Shown here: in pieces, positions 34,748 to 44,087 of the stretch
How the letters are laid out: each line of letters begins with the position of its first letter
Position numbering within the stretch: the first letter of the stretch is position 1
Assembly: GCA_002356515.1 (NCBI GenBank)
Contig: AP017605.1
Coordinates: forward strand, 3,357,001-3,421,000
Reading direction: 5' to 3'
Length of the DNA: 64,000 nucleotides
DNA from: Mesorhizobium loti
GTDB taxonomy: Bacteria; Pseudomonadota; Alphaproteobacteria; Rhizobiales; Rhizobiaceae
The notes under the pieces: model-generated
What the model saw: the letters and a program-made list of their open reading frames with translations, nothing else
What the model was told of the DNA's origin: nothing
Databases searched by the model: none
Program-made: the position numbers and the translations under genes

Positions 34748-35679
34748 TTCTTCGACGGGTGCTCGACCGCCTGACGGCCAAAATCGGGCACATCGATGTC
34801 CTGGCCGGCCTCGATGATCGAGCGGCGCACCGCGCGGGTGCGGGTGAACAGGTCGAACAGCTTGTCGCCGTCACCCCAGCGGATCGCCCGCTGCAGGAAG
34901 GCTAGATCTTCCGAAAACCGCGCCAGCATCTCGAGGATAGCGTCCTTGTTGTGCAGGCAGACATCCCGCCACATCGTCGGGTCGGAGGCGGCCAAACGCG
35001 TGAAGTCGCGAAAGCCGGAGGCGGAATATTTGATGACTTCCGTCTTGGTCACCGATTCCAGATCGTCGGCGGTGCCGACGATGTTGTAGGCGATGATGTG
35101 CGGCAGATGCGAGACGATGGCCAGCGTCATGTCGTGATGCTGCGGATCCATCGTGTCGATGTTGGCGCCACAGCGGCGCCAGAATTCCGACAGCCGCTCG
35201 AGCGCATCCGGATCGGTGTCCGGTAGCGGCGTGAAGATGCACCAGCGATTGTCGAACAGATCGGCAAAACCGGCATCCGGTCCGGATTTTTCCGTGCCCG
35301 CCAGCGGATGGCCGGGAATGAAATGGACGCCGTCAGGCACGTGCGGCTGCATCTGCGCGATGACGGAGGCCTTGGTCGAGCCGACATCGGTGAGGATCGC
35401 CCCCTTCTTCAGCGCCGGCGCGATTTCCTCAGCCACCGCGCCGGACGAGCCGACCGGCACCGAGACGATGACAAGATCGGCATCGCGGACCGCTTCCTTC
35501 GCGTCGGTCGTGTAGGAATCGCCCAGTCCAAGCTGCTGCGCCCGCTTCAGCGTCGCGGCGCTGCGGGTGGAGATGGCGACGTGACCGGCCAGGCCTTCGC
35601 GCCGGATGACACGGGCCAGCGACGAGCCGATCAGGCCGATGCCGACCAGCGCGATCTTTTCAAACATCGGTGATGTCAT
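34744..35679 (-). CDS. tyrC: Prephenate/arogenate (cyclohexadienyl) dehydrogenase
   Basis: This 311-residue enzyme of tyrosine synthesis has an N-terminal Rossmann NAD(P)-binding motif GIGLIGSSLARV, the GSTKASV and HFIPGHPLAGTEKSGPDA substrate-binding motif (with His for prephenate decarboxylation) and a helical dimerisation domain. No chorismate mutase or ACT domain is fused. It follows hisC with 21 bp, so aminotransferase and dehydrogenase are made together for tyrosine and histidine synthesis. Confidence 0.92.
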   Translation of the reverse strand: MTSPMFEKIALVGIGLIGSSLARVIRREGLAGHVAISTRSAATLKRAQQLGLGDSYTTDAKEAVRDADLVIVSVPVGSSGAVAEEIAPALKKGAILTDVGSTKASVIAQMQPHVPDGVHFIPGHPLAGTEKSGPDAGFADLFDNRWCIFTPLPDTDPDALERLSEFWRRCGANIDTMDPQHHDMTLAIVSHLPHIIAYNIVGTADDLESVTKTEVIKYSASGFRDFTRLAASDPTMWRDVCLHNKDAILEMLARFSEDLAFLQRAIRWGDGDKLFDLFTRTRAVRRSIIEAGQDIDVPDFGRQAVEHPSKN

Positions 35680-35700
35680 GGTGTGCAGCTTTCGGGCGTT

Positions 35701-36810
35701 CTAACTTTTCAAGAATGTCGTGAGCGCGGCGACAACGCCGCGATTGGCCTCTTCGGTGCCGACTGTCATGCGCAGCGCGTTGGGAAAGCCATAGCCGGAA
35801 ACGCGCCGCAGTATGTAGCCCCGCGCGGTCAGATAGTCGTCCGCTGCAGCCGCCGAATGCTTCTGATCGTCGGGAAAATGAATGAGTAGGAAATTTCCGA
35901 CGCTGGGCGTCACCCGCAGCCCGAGCCCGGTCATTTGTTCGCTCAGCCAGGCGAGCCAGGTCTCGTTATGCGCCACGCTGCGCTCGACATGGGCGCGGTC
36001 GCGGATCGCGGCGATACCAGCCTCGATCGCCGTCGCATTGACGTTGAAGGGACCGCGCACGCGGTTGATGGCGTCGACAATGTGCATCGGGCCATACATC
36101 CAGCCGATCCGCGCTCCACCGAGGCCGATCTTGGAGAAGGTGCGCGTCATCACCACGTTCTCGGCGCCGCCGACCAGCTCGATCCCGGCCTCATAGTCGT
36201 TGCGGCGGACATATTCGGCATAGGCCGCATCGAGCACCAGCAACACATGCCTGGGCAGGCCGGCATGCAGACGGCGCACTTCCTGGAACGGCACATAGGT
36301 GCCGGTCGGGTTGTTGGGGTTGGCCAGAAACACGATTTTCGTGCGCGGCGTGACGGCGGCCAGAATCGCATCGATATCGGCGCGCTCCTCGGTCTCCTTG
36401 ACCGCGATCGGCGCCGCGCCGGCCGACTGAATGTAGATCTTGTAGACCATGAAGGCGTGTTCGGTGAAAATGGCCTCGTCGCCGGGCGCCAGATAGGTCT
36501 GCGCCAAAAGGCCGAGGATCTCGTCGGATCCGTTGGAGCAGATGATGTTCTGCGCGTTGAGGCCATGCACCTCGGCGATCGCCTCGCGCAGCCGTCTGGC
36601 GGTGCCGTCGGGATAGATATCGAGCCTGGCGGCAACCTCACGCGCGGCCTCGATTGCCTTCGGTGACGGGCCGAGCGGATTCTCGTTTGACGACAGCTTG
36701 TAGACCTTAGTGACACCGGCGGGTGCGGCGCTCTTGCCCGGCACATAGGCGTCGATGTCCATGATGCCCGCGCGCGGGGTTGGACGTGCCTGATCCGGTG
36801 TCTGCGTCAT
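35701..36810 (-). CDS. hisC: Histidinol-phosphate aminotransferase
   Basis: This 369-residue PLP aminotransferase of fold type I has LSSNENPLG near the N-terminus, [11 protein letters not shown], the NPNNPTG motif and the PLP lysine in [16 protein letters not shown]. The start MTQTPDQ at 36810 is preferred; the open frame reaches 36876 without family character. The order hisC-tyrC (with broad-specificity HisC acting in aromatic amino acid transamination) is common in Alphaproteobacteria. It is divergent from metX. Confidence 0.93.
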   Translation of the reverse strand: MTQTPDQARPTPRAGIMDIDAYVPGKSAAPAGVTKVYKLSSNENPLGPSPKAIEAAREVAARLDIYPDGTARRLREAIAEVHGLNAQNIICSNGSDEILGLLAQTYLAPGDEAIFTEHAFMVYKIYIQSAGAAPIAVKETEERADIDAILAAVTPRTKIVFLANPNNPTGTYVPFQEVRRLHAGLPRHVLLVLDAAYAEYVRRNDYEAGIELVGGAENVVMTRTFSKIGLGGARIGWMYGPMHIVDAINRVRGPFNVNATAIEAGIAAIRDRAHVERSVAHNETWLAWLSEQMTGLGLRVTPSVGNFLLIHFPDDQKHSAAAADDYLTARGYILRRVSGYGFPNALRMTVGTEEANRGVVAALTTFLKS

Positions 36811-36975
36811 GTCGTAAAAATCCGTCGAGAACGCCTCATCCGAGGCCGCAGCGGAAATACAAGCCATGGCCGGCAATGTCGAGAGGTGGCAGTGGGGTCA
36901 GCAGCCGGCGCAGATGCCGGTCCAGACAGCCGGCATTGACGGCAGGGCAAGCGAGTTCTAGAAGGACAGCGACAG

Positions 36976-37033
36976 TTCCGTGGTGATTTGGCCGGTCGGC
37001 TTGCAGCCACGTTAAACAATTCGCTAAAGGGCC
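36976..37033 (+). promoter_or_regulatory. SAM-II riboswitch aptamer upstream of metX
   Basis: The element matches the SAM-II architecture. P1 is CGTGG (36979-36983) with CCACG (37007-37011), a loop contains TGATTTGGCC, and the conserved GTTAAAC and GCTAAAGGG tracts follow. The pseudoknot is GGCC (36990-36993) with GGCC (37030-37033). SAM-II elements control methionine genes in Alphaproteobacteria, and this one is about 120 nt upstream of metX. The remaining spacer towards hisC (36811-36975) shows no gene. Confidence 0.9.
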
Positions 37034-37046
37034 GTTTGCGTGACGT

Positions 37047-37079
37047 AACCGGCTTTGCGAATGGCAATGCCGGTTTTTT
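37047..37079 (+). terminator. SAM-II-controlled terminator before metX
   Basis: A 7-bp stem AACCGGC (37047-37053) with GCCGGTT (37069-37075), extended inside by TTGC/GCAA, runs into a T-tract to 37079. It lies between the aptamer and metX. GCCGGT in the aptamer (36991-36996) can pair with the 5' arm ACCGGC, giving a possible antiterminator. Confidence 0.8.
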
Positions 37080-37153
37080 ATTGTCCGCGGCCGGCCGGAC
37101 GGAAGCATCAGCGGCGACTTTTCGCCTGATGTGATGCAGCAAGTGAGACGAGA

Positions 37154-38323
37154 ATGGCCGCTCTGCGCGCAGGAAAGACCAACAACGAGGCCGACCAGCC
37201 GTCGAGCCCGGTGTTGCGCTTCGGGGCGGACAAGCCGCTCAAGCTCGACGCCGGCACGCTTTTGTCGCCGTTCCAGATCGCCTACCAGACCTATGGCACG
37301 CTGAACGATGCCCGCTCCAATGCCATCCTCGTCTGCCACGCGCTGACCGGCGACCAGCATGTCGCCAACACCAATCCGGTGACCGGCAAGCCGGGCTGGT
37401 GGGAGGTGCTGATCGGCCCCGGCAGGATCATCGACACCAACCGTTTCTTCGTCATCTGCTCCAACGTCATCGGCGGCTGCCTGGGCTCCACCGGCCCGGC
37501 CTCGACCAACCCCGCCACCGGCAAGCCCTATGGGCTCGACCTGCCGGTCATCACCATCCGCGACATGGTGCGCGCGCAGCAGATGCTGATCGACCACTTC
37601 GGCATCGAGAAACTGTTCTGCGTGCTCGGCGGCTCGATGGGCGGCATGCAGGTGCTGGAATGGGCGTCGAGCTACCCCGAACGCGTCTTTTCGGCGCTGC
37701 CGATCGCCACCGGCGCGCGTCACTCCTCGCAGAACATCGCCTTCCACGAGGTCGGCCGGCAGGCGGTCATGGCCGATCCAGACTGGCATGGCGGCAAATA
37801 TTTCGAGCACGGCAAGCGCCCGGAAAAGGGCCTGGCGGTGGCGCGCATGGCTGCCCACATCACCTATCTCTCGGAAGCCGCCCTGCACCGCAAATTCGGC
37901 CGCAATCTGCAGGATCGCGACCACCTGACGTTCGGCTTCGATGCCGACTTCCAGATCGAAAGCTATCTGCGCCACCAGGGCATGACCTTCGTCGACCGCT
38001 TCGACGCCAATTCCTACCTCTACATGACGCGGTCCATGGACTATTTCGACATTGCCGCTGACCATGGCGGCAGGCTGGCGGACGCCTTTGCCGGAACCAA
38101 GACCCGCTTCTGCCTGGTGTCGTTCACATCGGACTGGCTGTTCCCGACGGAAGAAAGCCGCTCCATTGTGCACGCGCTCAACGCCGCCGGTGCCTCGGTG
38201 TCCTTCGTCGAGATCGAGACCGATCGCGGCCACGATGCCTTCCTGCTCGACGAGCCGGAACTGTTCGCCGCCATCAACGGCTTCATCGGCTCGGCGGCAC
38301 GGGCAAGAGGACTGAGCGCATGA
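37154..38323 (+). CDS. metX: Homoserine O-acyltransferase MetX
   Basis: This 389-residue alpha/beta hydrolase-fold enzyme acylates homoserine (acetyl- or succinyl-CoA), the first committed step of methionine synthesis. The nucleophile Ser is in GGSMGGMQ, the acid in [12 protein letters not shown] and the catalytic His in [11 protein letters not shown]. It is preceded by a SAM-II riboswitch and terminator, so it should be repressed when SAM is plentiful. metW follows in the same orientation. Whether the acyl donor is acetyl- or succinyl-CoA cannot be read with certainty here. Confidence 0.94.
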   Translation: MAALRAGKTNNEADQPSSPVLRFGADKPLKLDAGTLLSPFQIAYQTYGTLNDARSNAILVCHALTGDQHVANTNPVTGKPGWWEVLIGPGRIIDTNRFFVICSNVIGGCLGSTGPASTNPATGKPYGLDLPVITIRDMVRAQQMLIDHFGIEKLFCVLGGSMGGMQVLEWASSYPERVFSALPIATGARHSSQNIAFHEVGRQAVMADPDWHGGKYFEHGKRPEKGLAVARMAAHITYLSEAALHRKFGRNLQDRDHLTFGFDADFQIESYLRHQGMTFVDRFDANSYLYMTRSMDYFDIAADHGGRLADAFAGTKTRFCLVSFTSDWLFPTEESRSIVHALNAAGASVSFVEIETDRGHDAFLLDEPELFAAINGFIGSAARARGLSA

Positions 38324-38381
38324 CCACGGAAAATTGCAGATTTTCCGGATCAGGATCATGCGCCACTCAGGAGGCGACATC

Positions 38382-38996
38382 ATGAGTGTGAACGGCAGCC
38401 AGCGCGTCGACCTCGAGGTCGTCGCCAACCTCATCCCGCCGCAGTCCCGCGTGCTCGACGTCGGCTCGGGCGACGGCTCGCTGCTTGAATTGCTGCAGGA
38501 CACCAAGCAGGTCGACGGCCGCGGGCTTGAACTGTCGCAGCGCGGCGTCAACGAATGCGTGGCGCGCGGCCTCTCCGTCATCCAGGGCGATGCCGACAAG
38601 GATCTCGAATTCTATCCCGACAAGGGTTTTGACTTCGTCGTCCTGTCGCAGACCTTGCAGGCGACGCGCAACCCGAAGCTGGTGCTCGACGAACTGCTCC
38701 GCATCGGTAACCGGGCGATCGTCTCCTTCCCCAATTTCGGCCATTGGCGGGTGCGGCTGTCGCTGTTCGTCAAAGGCCGCATGCCGGTAACCCAGGACCT
38801 GCCCTATTCCTGGTACGACACGCCCAACATCCATTTCTGCACCATCCGCGACTTCGTCAACCTGTGCGAGGAGCTTGGCGCGACGGTGGAAAAGGCGACC
38901 GCGCTCGACGCCGCCGGCCAGAAGATCGGCCTGTCCATGCCTTGGTGGTTCTGGAATTTCTTCGGCCAGCAGGCGGTGTTCTTGCTGAAGCGCTAA
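38382..38996 (+). CDS. metW: Methionine biosynthesis protein MetW
   Basis: This 204-residue protein has a class I methyltransferase-like fold: motif I VLDVGSGDGSLLELL, then FDFVVLSQTLQATRNP. MetW is encoded next to metX in many proteobacteria and is required with it for homoserine acylation. The ATG at 38382 follows AGGAGGCGAC and is preferred over upstream in-frame starts. It is 58 bp after metX and probably shares its riboswitch control. Confidence 0.92.
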   Translation: MSVNGSQRVDLEVVANLIPPQSRVLDVGSGDGSLLELLQDTKQVDGRGLELSQRGVNECVARGLSVIQGDADKDLEFYPDKGFDFVVLSQTLQATRNPKLVLDELLRIGNRAIVSFPNFGHWRVRLSLFVKGRMPVTQDLPYSWYDTPNIHFCTIRDFVNLCEELGATVEKATALDAAGQKIGLSMPWWFWNFFGQQAVFLLKR

Positions 38997-39004
38997 GGCA
39001 CACC

Positions 39005-39331
39005 TCATGCCTGTCCCAGGACATCCGTGGCCTTGTGCGGATGCTCGACGCCGTCGACCATGATGACAGCGGAGTCCGAATTGTCGGTGCGCAGCGAGAG
39101 GATCGCCTGATACGCGGGCGATTCGTACCAGCCGCGCATCTGCCGCCGATCGGGAAACTCGATGATGATCAGATGACCCGGCCAGTTGTTCTCGATCACC
39201 TCGACATCGCCGCCATGGATCAGGAAACGGCCTCCAAATGGTTCCAGCGTGGCATCGATCTTGTGCAGATACTCGACGATCTGCGGACCCATCGTGACTT
39301 GGCGCATATGGGCTACAGCGTAAGCGGTCAT
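39005..39331 (-). CDS. DUF1330 family protein
   Basis: This 108-residue single-domain protein of the dimeric alpha-beta barrel class starts MTAYAVAHMRQVTMGPQIVEYLHKID and contains GHLIIIEFPDRRQMRGWYESPAYQ, the family signature. Its function is unknown. I chose the ATG at 39331, because the 17 upstream codons look non-coding. It converges on metW with eight bases between stops. Confidence 0.82.
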   Translation of the reverse strand: MTAYAVAHMRQVTMGPQIVEYLHKIDATLEPFGGRFLIHGGDVEVIENNWPGHLIIIEFPDRRQMRGWYESPAYQAILSLRTDNSDSAVIMVDGVEHPHKATDVLGQA

Positions 39332-39471
39332 GACGTAACTCCCTTGTCTATCGAAGCCGATTTGCCAGCCTCGTGAGGACAATCTGTCGGAATGCCTGAC
39401 GCGAGGCGATTACGCCCGAGGTAATGGAATCGGTGCCTTCGACGGCCGGCCTCAGGCGCTCTCGCGCAAAC

Positions 39472-40275
39472 TCACCGGTCGAGTTCCGGGAAATAGGGAT
39501 CCGACAGGAATCGCCTGTCCCGCTCACCTTGCAGGCAGTCGATCGGTGCGTCCGCGTCGACGGGTAAGGGATTGGCCTTGTCCTGAATGCCGCTCACTTC
39601 GAGGATCAGCTTGCGCCGGATGGCGGTGGAAAATTCGGCTACCGCATAAATTGGCAGCACGAAGGAGCCTGGTCCGCCGGTCACGCATTGCACGTAATAC
39701 TGGTCGAGATGCTTGAAAGTGGGCGATGGGCTGATCAGGATCGGCAGGCCGTTGATGACGATGCCTTTGGCGGTTGCCGCATCGCGCATCGCGGTGACCG
39801 GCGGCCCGATGTTGTTGGGGCCATCGCCGGAAATGTCGATGACGCTGCGCTCGCCCTTGAAATCCGTCCTGTCGAAAAGTCCGGCGCCGAAGGCAAGTGC
39901 TGTGGAAATCGAGGTGCCGCGAAAACTCCGGAACGGGCGCGCCGCCACCTTGTCGGCAAAGCCGTTGGCGCTCTCGGCGCTGTCGATGATCTGCCAGTTG
40001 ATGACCGCGTCATCGCGCACCGTGCCGGCCCATTCGAAATAGGCAATCGCGATGCGGCCCGTATTGCCGGACCGGACAGCCCTTATGAAATCGGGATGCC
40101 GCAGCGCCTCGACATAGCCGGCGCGCTGCAGCGCGAACTCCTTCTCGTCCATCGACAGGGAGATATCGACCGCCAACACCAACTCGACGTCGACAGTCAG
40201 CGCATCCGATGGCGACGCAACCGGAGTTGGCTGGGCACAGGCAAGACAGGCAAGCAGGCGCAGAGCATCAAGCAT
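39472..40275 (-). CDS. DUF1194 vWA-like exported protein
   Basis: This 267-residue protein (counting from the ATG at 40275) begins with a short signal-like hydrophobic stretch (MLDALRLLACLACAQPTPVA) and carries a von Willebrand A-type domain with the metal-ion-dependent site DISLSMDEKEF. It belongs to the DUF1194 family found in Alphaproteobacteria. Function unknown. An in-frame start four residues upstream (40287) is possible. It is 88 bp downstream of the ABC protein gene on the same strand. Confidence 0.8.
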   Translation of the reverse strand: MLDALRLLACLACAQPTPVASPSDALTVDVELVLAVDISLSMDEKEFALQRAGYVEALRHPDFIRAVRSGNTGRIAIAYFEWAGTVRDDAVINWQIIDSAESANGFADKVAARPFRSFRGTSISTALAFGAGLFDRTDFKGERSVIDISGDGPNNIGPPVTAMRDAATAKGIVINGLPILISPSPTFKHLDQYYVQCVTGGPGSFVLPIYAVAEFSTAIRRKLILEVSGIQDKANPLPVDADAPIDCLQGERDRRFLSDPYFPELDR

Positions 40276-40363
40276 CGCCACCGCCAAATTCTGTTTCTCC
40301 GGGAAATCTTCCTTCGCGATCGCGGCGAAATAAAGCTTGCTGCGGCAGCGCGGGAAAACAGCC

Positions 40364-42190
40364 CTACTTCTTGCGGCGGGTGGCGGCCGGCGGCGGATCG
40401 ATGGCGCCGGCCCTGACGCGGGCTGGTTTCAGCGGCTGGGCACCCGAATCCTTGACGATCGTCAGGCCGCGCGGAAAGAACTGATTGTTGTGCTGGCCGC
40501 GCCCGATGTTGATGATCGTGGCGCCCTTCAGATGCTTTTCCAGCATCGCCAGCACGCGCCGCAGTGCGGGTCCGTCGAACGCGTCCATCGCCTCGTCGAT
40601 GATCACCCATTTCGGCCGCCGCAAGGCGAGCCTGGCCACCCCCAGCAAGCGCTGTTCGTCATCGCCCAATTCATGATCCCAGCGCCCGACGCGATCGAGC
40701 GACGACGACAGCCGCTCAAGACCAACCTCGGCCAGCACCGCTGCAATATCGATATCACTCGCGGGCGCATGCCCGTTCGCGTGATTGAGCACCTCGCGCA
40801 ACGTGCCGGCCGGCAAATACGGCACGCGTGGAACGAAGATGAGGGTTTCTCCAGCCGGCAGGCCGATCTTTCCGCCGCCCCAGGGCCAAAGCCCGGCAAT
40901 GGCGCGGAAAAACAGCGTCTTGCCGGCGCCCGGCTCGCCGGTGATCATCACCCGTTCGCCGGGGCGTATCTCGACGTGCTGATCGGAGAGTTTTGTGCAG
41001 CCCTCCGGCGAAGCCACTTGAAGCTTCTCGAACGTCAGGCTGCCATTGGCACTTTGATCGAAGGTGATGCGCCTTTCGGTGTCGTGCAGCACATCGGTTT
41101 CATCGAGCGCGATGCGGAAGTCGGCGACGCGCATCAGCGTGGCGCGCCAATCGGCGATGCTGCCGATGTTGTTGATGAACCAGCGCAAGGAAGAGTGCAC
41201 CTGGTTGAAGGCACCGACCGCCATCATCAGCCCGCCGAAGCTGATGTCACCGGAAAAATAAACCGGCGACGCGACCAGAATGGGGGCCACGACCGTGATC
41301 CAGCCATAGGTATCGGTCACCCAGGATAGATTGATCTGGGCCGTGAAGATACGCCGCATCGCGCCCAGCACCGTGCCGAGGTCGAGTTCGAGCCGCCGTT
41401 TGGCGTCGTCTTCGCCATGGTAGAGCGCGATCGCATCGACATTCTCGTTGACGCGCACCATGGAGGAGCGCAGCTCGGCTTCGCGCGTGTAGCGATCGCT
41501 GTTGAGCCTGATCAGCGGTCGACCGACCAGCCAGCTCAGCCAGGAGGCGATGCCGGCATAGAGGAACGCGGCCCACACCATGTAGCCCGGTATGGCCAGC
41601 GACCAGCCGCCAATGTGGAAGACGAAGCCCGAGGACAGTTCCCACAGCACGCCGACAAAGGACAAGAGCAGGATGAGCGACTGTAAGAGCCCGACGCCGA
41701 GATCGGTCGACAGGTCCGAGAGATGCGCCGCATCCTGCTGCATGCGCTGGTCAGGATTGACGCCGATGGCGCCGGCATTGGCCAGCCGGAAGGCACGCGC
41801 CGGCCGCATCCACTGGTCGATCAGGTCCAGCGTCAGCGCCTCGCGCAGCTTCAGCCGGATCATCTGGTTGAGCCAGGTCTGGCCGATATTGAGCACCAGC
41901 AGGCCACCGGCGATCATCGCGAAGACGAGGAGCTGGTGCAGGAAGGCCGCCATGTCGCGGCGCGCCAGCGCATCATAGAAGGGCTGGTTCCAGCGGTTGA
42001 GCAGGACCTGGCCGATCGACGTCGCAATGATGACGGCCATGATGCCGACCGACGTCCACAGCAACCACTTGCGAACCGGCGACACCACCAGCGCGCGTTT
42101 GATCGTCGCCACCTGCTCGCGCAGGCTGCTGGCCTCGACGGCCACGGCGACGGGCTGAACGGTGGCCTGATTGTCCAGTTGATCAGCCAT
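40364..42190 (-). CDS. SbmA/YddA-type ABC protein (fused permease and ATPase) with degenerate motifs
   Basis: This 608-residue fusion has a six-helix membrane domain of the SbmA_BacA/YddA type (QPFYDALARRD and QNRIRLK-type motifs about 70-125) and a C-terminal nucleotide-binding domain. Walker A GEPGAGKT and Walker B WVIIDEAMDAFD are intact. The usual LSxGEQQR signature is replaced by LGDDEQR and the switch His is missing (IINIGRGQHN where family members read SVGHR), so ATP hydrolysis may be altered. YddA-like proteins are poorly characterised exporters or importers; the BacA relatives import peptides. It lies between DUF1194 and a methyltransferase, all minus strand. Confidence 0.82.
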   Translation of the reverse strand: MADQLDNQATVQPVAVAVEASSLREQVATIKRALVVSPVRKWLLWTSVGIMAVIIATSIGQVLLNRWNQPFYDALARRDMAAFLHQLLVFAMIAGGLLVLNIGQTWLNQMIRLKLREALTLDLIDQWMRPARAFRLANAGAIGVNPDQRMQQDAAHLSDLSTDLGVGLLQSLILLLSFVGVLWELSSGFVFHIGGWSLAIPGYMVWAAFLYAGIASWLSWLVGRPLIRLNSDRYTREAELRSSMVRVNENVDAIALYHGEDDAKRRLELDLGTVLGAMRRIFTAQINLSWVTDTYGWITVVAPILVASPVYFSGDISFGGLMMAVGAFNQVHSSLRWFINNIGSIADWRATLMRVADFRIALDETDVLHDTERRITFDQSANGSLTFEKLQVASPEGCTKLSDQHVEIRPGERVMITGEPGAGKTLFFRAIAGLWPWGGGKIGLPAGETLIFVPRVPYLPAGTLREVLNHANGHAPASDIDIAAVLAEVGLERLSSSLDRVGRWDHELGDDEQRLLGVARLALRRPKWVIIDEAMDAFDGPALRRVLAMLEKHLKGATIINIGRGQHNNQFFPRGLTIVKDSGAQPLKPARVRAGAIDPPPAATRRKK

Positions 42191-42323
42191 ATCAGAGGTC
42201 CTTGCATTCAGGTGCGATGCTGAAACCGGATGAAGGGAGCCGACGGCCGCCGCCTGTCAGTCCGTGAACCCAGCACGACAGATAGGTCGGAAAAATGCCG
42301 CGCGAGGAAAGTTTCCGCGCTGA

Positions 42324-43112
42324 TCACGAAAGTTTCACCTGGCGAGCCGCTACTGCCGCTCCTGTCGCCTCGGCCCGGTGGCCGAGCCGTGTCGCGCCGT
42401 GTGGCGATAGCACCGGTACGAAAACGCGGCGCGAGGCGCGCTGGGCGACCGGCACGCCTTGATAAAGCCGCTTCTGCGCCTCGACGACGATGACGCCGGA
42501 AAAGATCGGCCACAGCCGTCGACCGGCGCGCTCCAGCACATTGTGGAAGCGCATCATGAAGCGCCGCCGCGATGGCGGGAAGAACAGGGCGTCGGACCAT
42601 GCGGCAGGCGTGAAATTCGCCTCGCGCAGCAGTTCCGTCAGCTGCCCGCGCGAGAACGGCCGGCCATTGCCGAACGGCGTATGCTCGAAGCGCGCCCAGA
42701 CACCGCGCCGGTTGGGCACCACGATGACGACGCGGCCTGCCGGCGACAGCACCCGCCAGATCTCGTTCAGCGTCTCGCGCGGATTTTCGACATGCTCGAG
42801 CGAGTGGACGAGCAGCATGCGGTCGATGCAGGAATCGACCAGCGGCAACTCCTCATCGAAGACCAGGGCCGTCGCCGTCGGCCCCGTCGCCGGCCAGACC
42901 ACGGCACCCTGCGTCGCCGGCATGAAGGCAAAGACCCGCTCGGCGTCGGAGCCGAACCGTTCCAGCCAGGGCAGCGTATAGCCCAGCCCGACCAGCCGTT
43001 CGTTGGGGACAGTGGCCCATATCGACGACAGCGCCATGCTGATCGAGCGCTCGGCGAAGCGGCCGAGCGTTGTCGAATAGAAGGAGCGAAGGTCGACGAT
43101 GTCGGAATGCAT
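42324..43112 (-). CDS. Class I SAM-dependent methyltransferase
   Basis: This 262-residue protein has a Rossmann-like methyltransferase fold; a strand SIWATVPNERLVGLGYTLPWL replaces a clear motif I, and the post-I region IDRMLLVHSLEHVENPRETLNEIWRVLSPAGRVVIVVPN is well conserved with methyltransf_11 proteins. A weak motif I means the SAM site is less certain. The start MHSDIVDL at 43112 is chosen over an in-frame Met at 43175. It is divergent from gloB across the tandem-repeat region. Confidence 0.82.
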   Translation of the reverse strand: MHSDIVDLRSFYSTTLGRFAERSISMALSSIWATVPNERLVGLGYTLPWLERFGSDAERVFAFMPATQGAVVWPATGPTATALVFDEELPLVDSCIDRMLLVHSLEHVENPRETLNEIWRVLSPAGRVVIVVPNRRGVWARFEHTPFGNGRPFSRGQLTELLREANFTPAAWSDALFFPPSRRRFMMRFHNVLERAGRRLWPIFSGVIVVEAQKRLYQGVPVAQRASRRVFVPVLSPHGATRLGHRAEATGAAVAARQVKLS

Positions 43113-43172
43113 GTCAGGGATGTAGCCGTGATGTCGGCAGGTTTCAACAAAGAGCCCCTGAGGTTGCCGACG

Positions 43173-43254
43173 CATCCCCGGATGACATTCTTCATCTCCG
43201 GGAGTGACATTGTCATCTCCGGAGTGACACTTGTCATCTCCGGGATGACATCCG
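43173..43254. repeat. Four 20-21-bp tandem repeats upstream of gloB
   Basis: Units start at 43173, 43193, 43214 and 43235 and share CATCTCCGG(G)A(G)TGACATTGT. Each contains a CATC..CCGG..ATG dyad and TGACA/TGTCA halves. The period near 21 bp is two helical turns. The array lies 44 bp before gloB and 61 bp from the divergent methyltransferase start; it is a good operator-array candidate. Confidence 0.85.
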
Positions 43255-43297
43255 CCCTCTGGCGCCCTATGTCTGCGGCGACAAATGGAGAGATACG

Positions 43298-44065
43298 ATG
43301 GCGGTCGAAATCGAACAGTTCATGTGCCGCAGCGATAATTTCGGTGTGCTGGTGCATGACCGCAAAAGCGGGCTGACCGCGATCATCGACGCACCCGAGG
43401 AAGCGCCGATCCTGGCCGCGATCAAGCGCACCGGCTGGACACCGACGATGATCCTGACCACGCATCATCATACGGACCATGTCGAGGCCAATCTGGCGCT
43501 GAAGGAGCGCTTCAAGCTGCGCATCGTCGGCCCAGAGGCGGAAAAGGCCAAGATCCCCGGCGTCGACGAAACCGTCGAAGAGGGCTCCGTGCTTCATCTC
43601 GGCGACGAGCGGATCGAGGTGATCGCCACTCCCGGCCATACCGCCGGCCACGTTTCCTATCATCTGCCGGCGTCGCAGGTGGCGTTCACCGCCGACACGC
43701 TGTTCGCGCTGGGCTGTGGACGCCTGTTCGAATGCAAGCCGCCGGTCATGTATGAATCACTGAAGAAACTTGCAGCCCTCCCGGCTACAACGACAATCTA
43801 TTGCGGCCACGAATACACGCTCGCCAACGCCCGTTTCGCGCTGACCGTCGACCCGACCAATTCGGCCTTGAAGGAGCGTGCCGCCAGGATCGAGGCGCTG
43901 CGGGTCGAAAACAAGCCGACGCTGCCAACGACGATCGGCGAGGAATTATCGACCAATCCCTTCCTGCGCTGGCATGATCCGGCGATCCGCAAGCATCTCG
44001 GCATGGAAAAGGCCGGGGATGCCGAAGTGTTTGCTGAGATCCGCAAGCGCAAGGACAATTTTTGA
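43298..44065 (+). CDS. gloB: Hydroxyacylglutathione hydrolase (glyoxalase II)
   Basis: This 255-residue metallo-beta-lactamase-fold enzyme hydrolyses S-lactoylglutathione to lactate and glutathione. The metal-binding THHHTDH, the later GHTAGHVSYH and the C-terminal CGHEYT motif are intact. The C-terminal helical domain that binds glutathione is present, and the length is normal. An array of tandem repeats precedes it, and a cupin gene follows. Confidence 0.93.
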   Translation: MAVEIEQFMCRSDNFGVLVHDRKSGLTAIIDAPEEAPILAAIKRTGWTPTMILTTHHHTDHVEANLALKERFKLRIVGPEAEKAKIPGVDETVEEGSVLHLGDERIEVIATPGHTAGHVSYHLPASQVAFTADTLFALGCGRLFECKPPVMYESLKKLAALPATTTIYCGHEYTLANARFALTVDPTNSALKERAARIEALRVENKPTLPTTIGEELSTNPFLRWHDPAIRKHLGMEKAGDAEVFAEIRKRKDNF

Positions 44066-44087
44066 GCATCGTGCAGGCCTTCGACCG

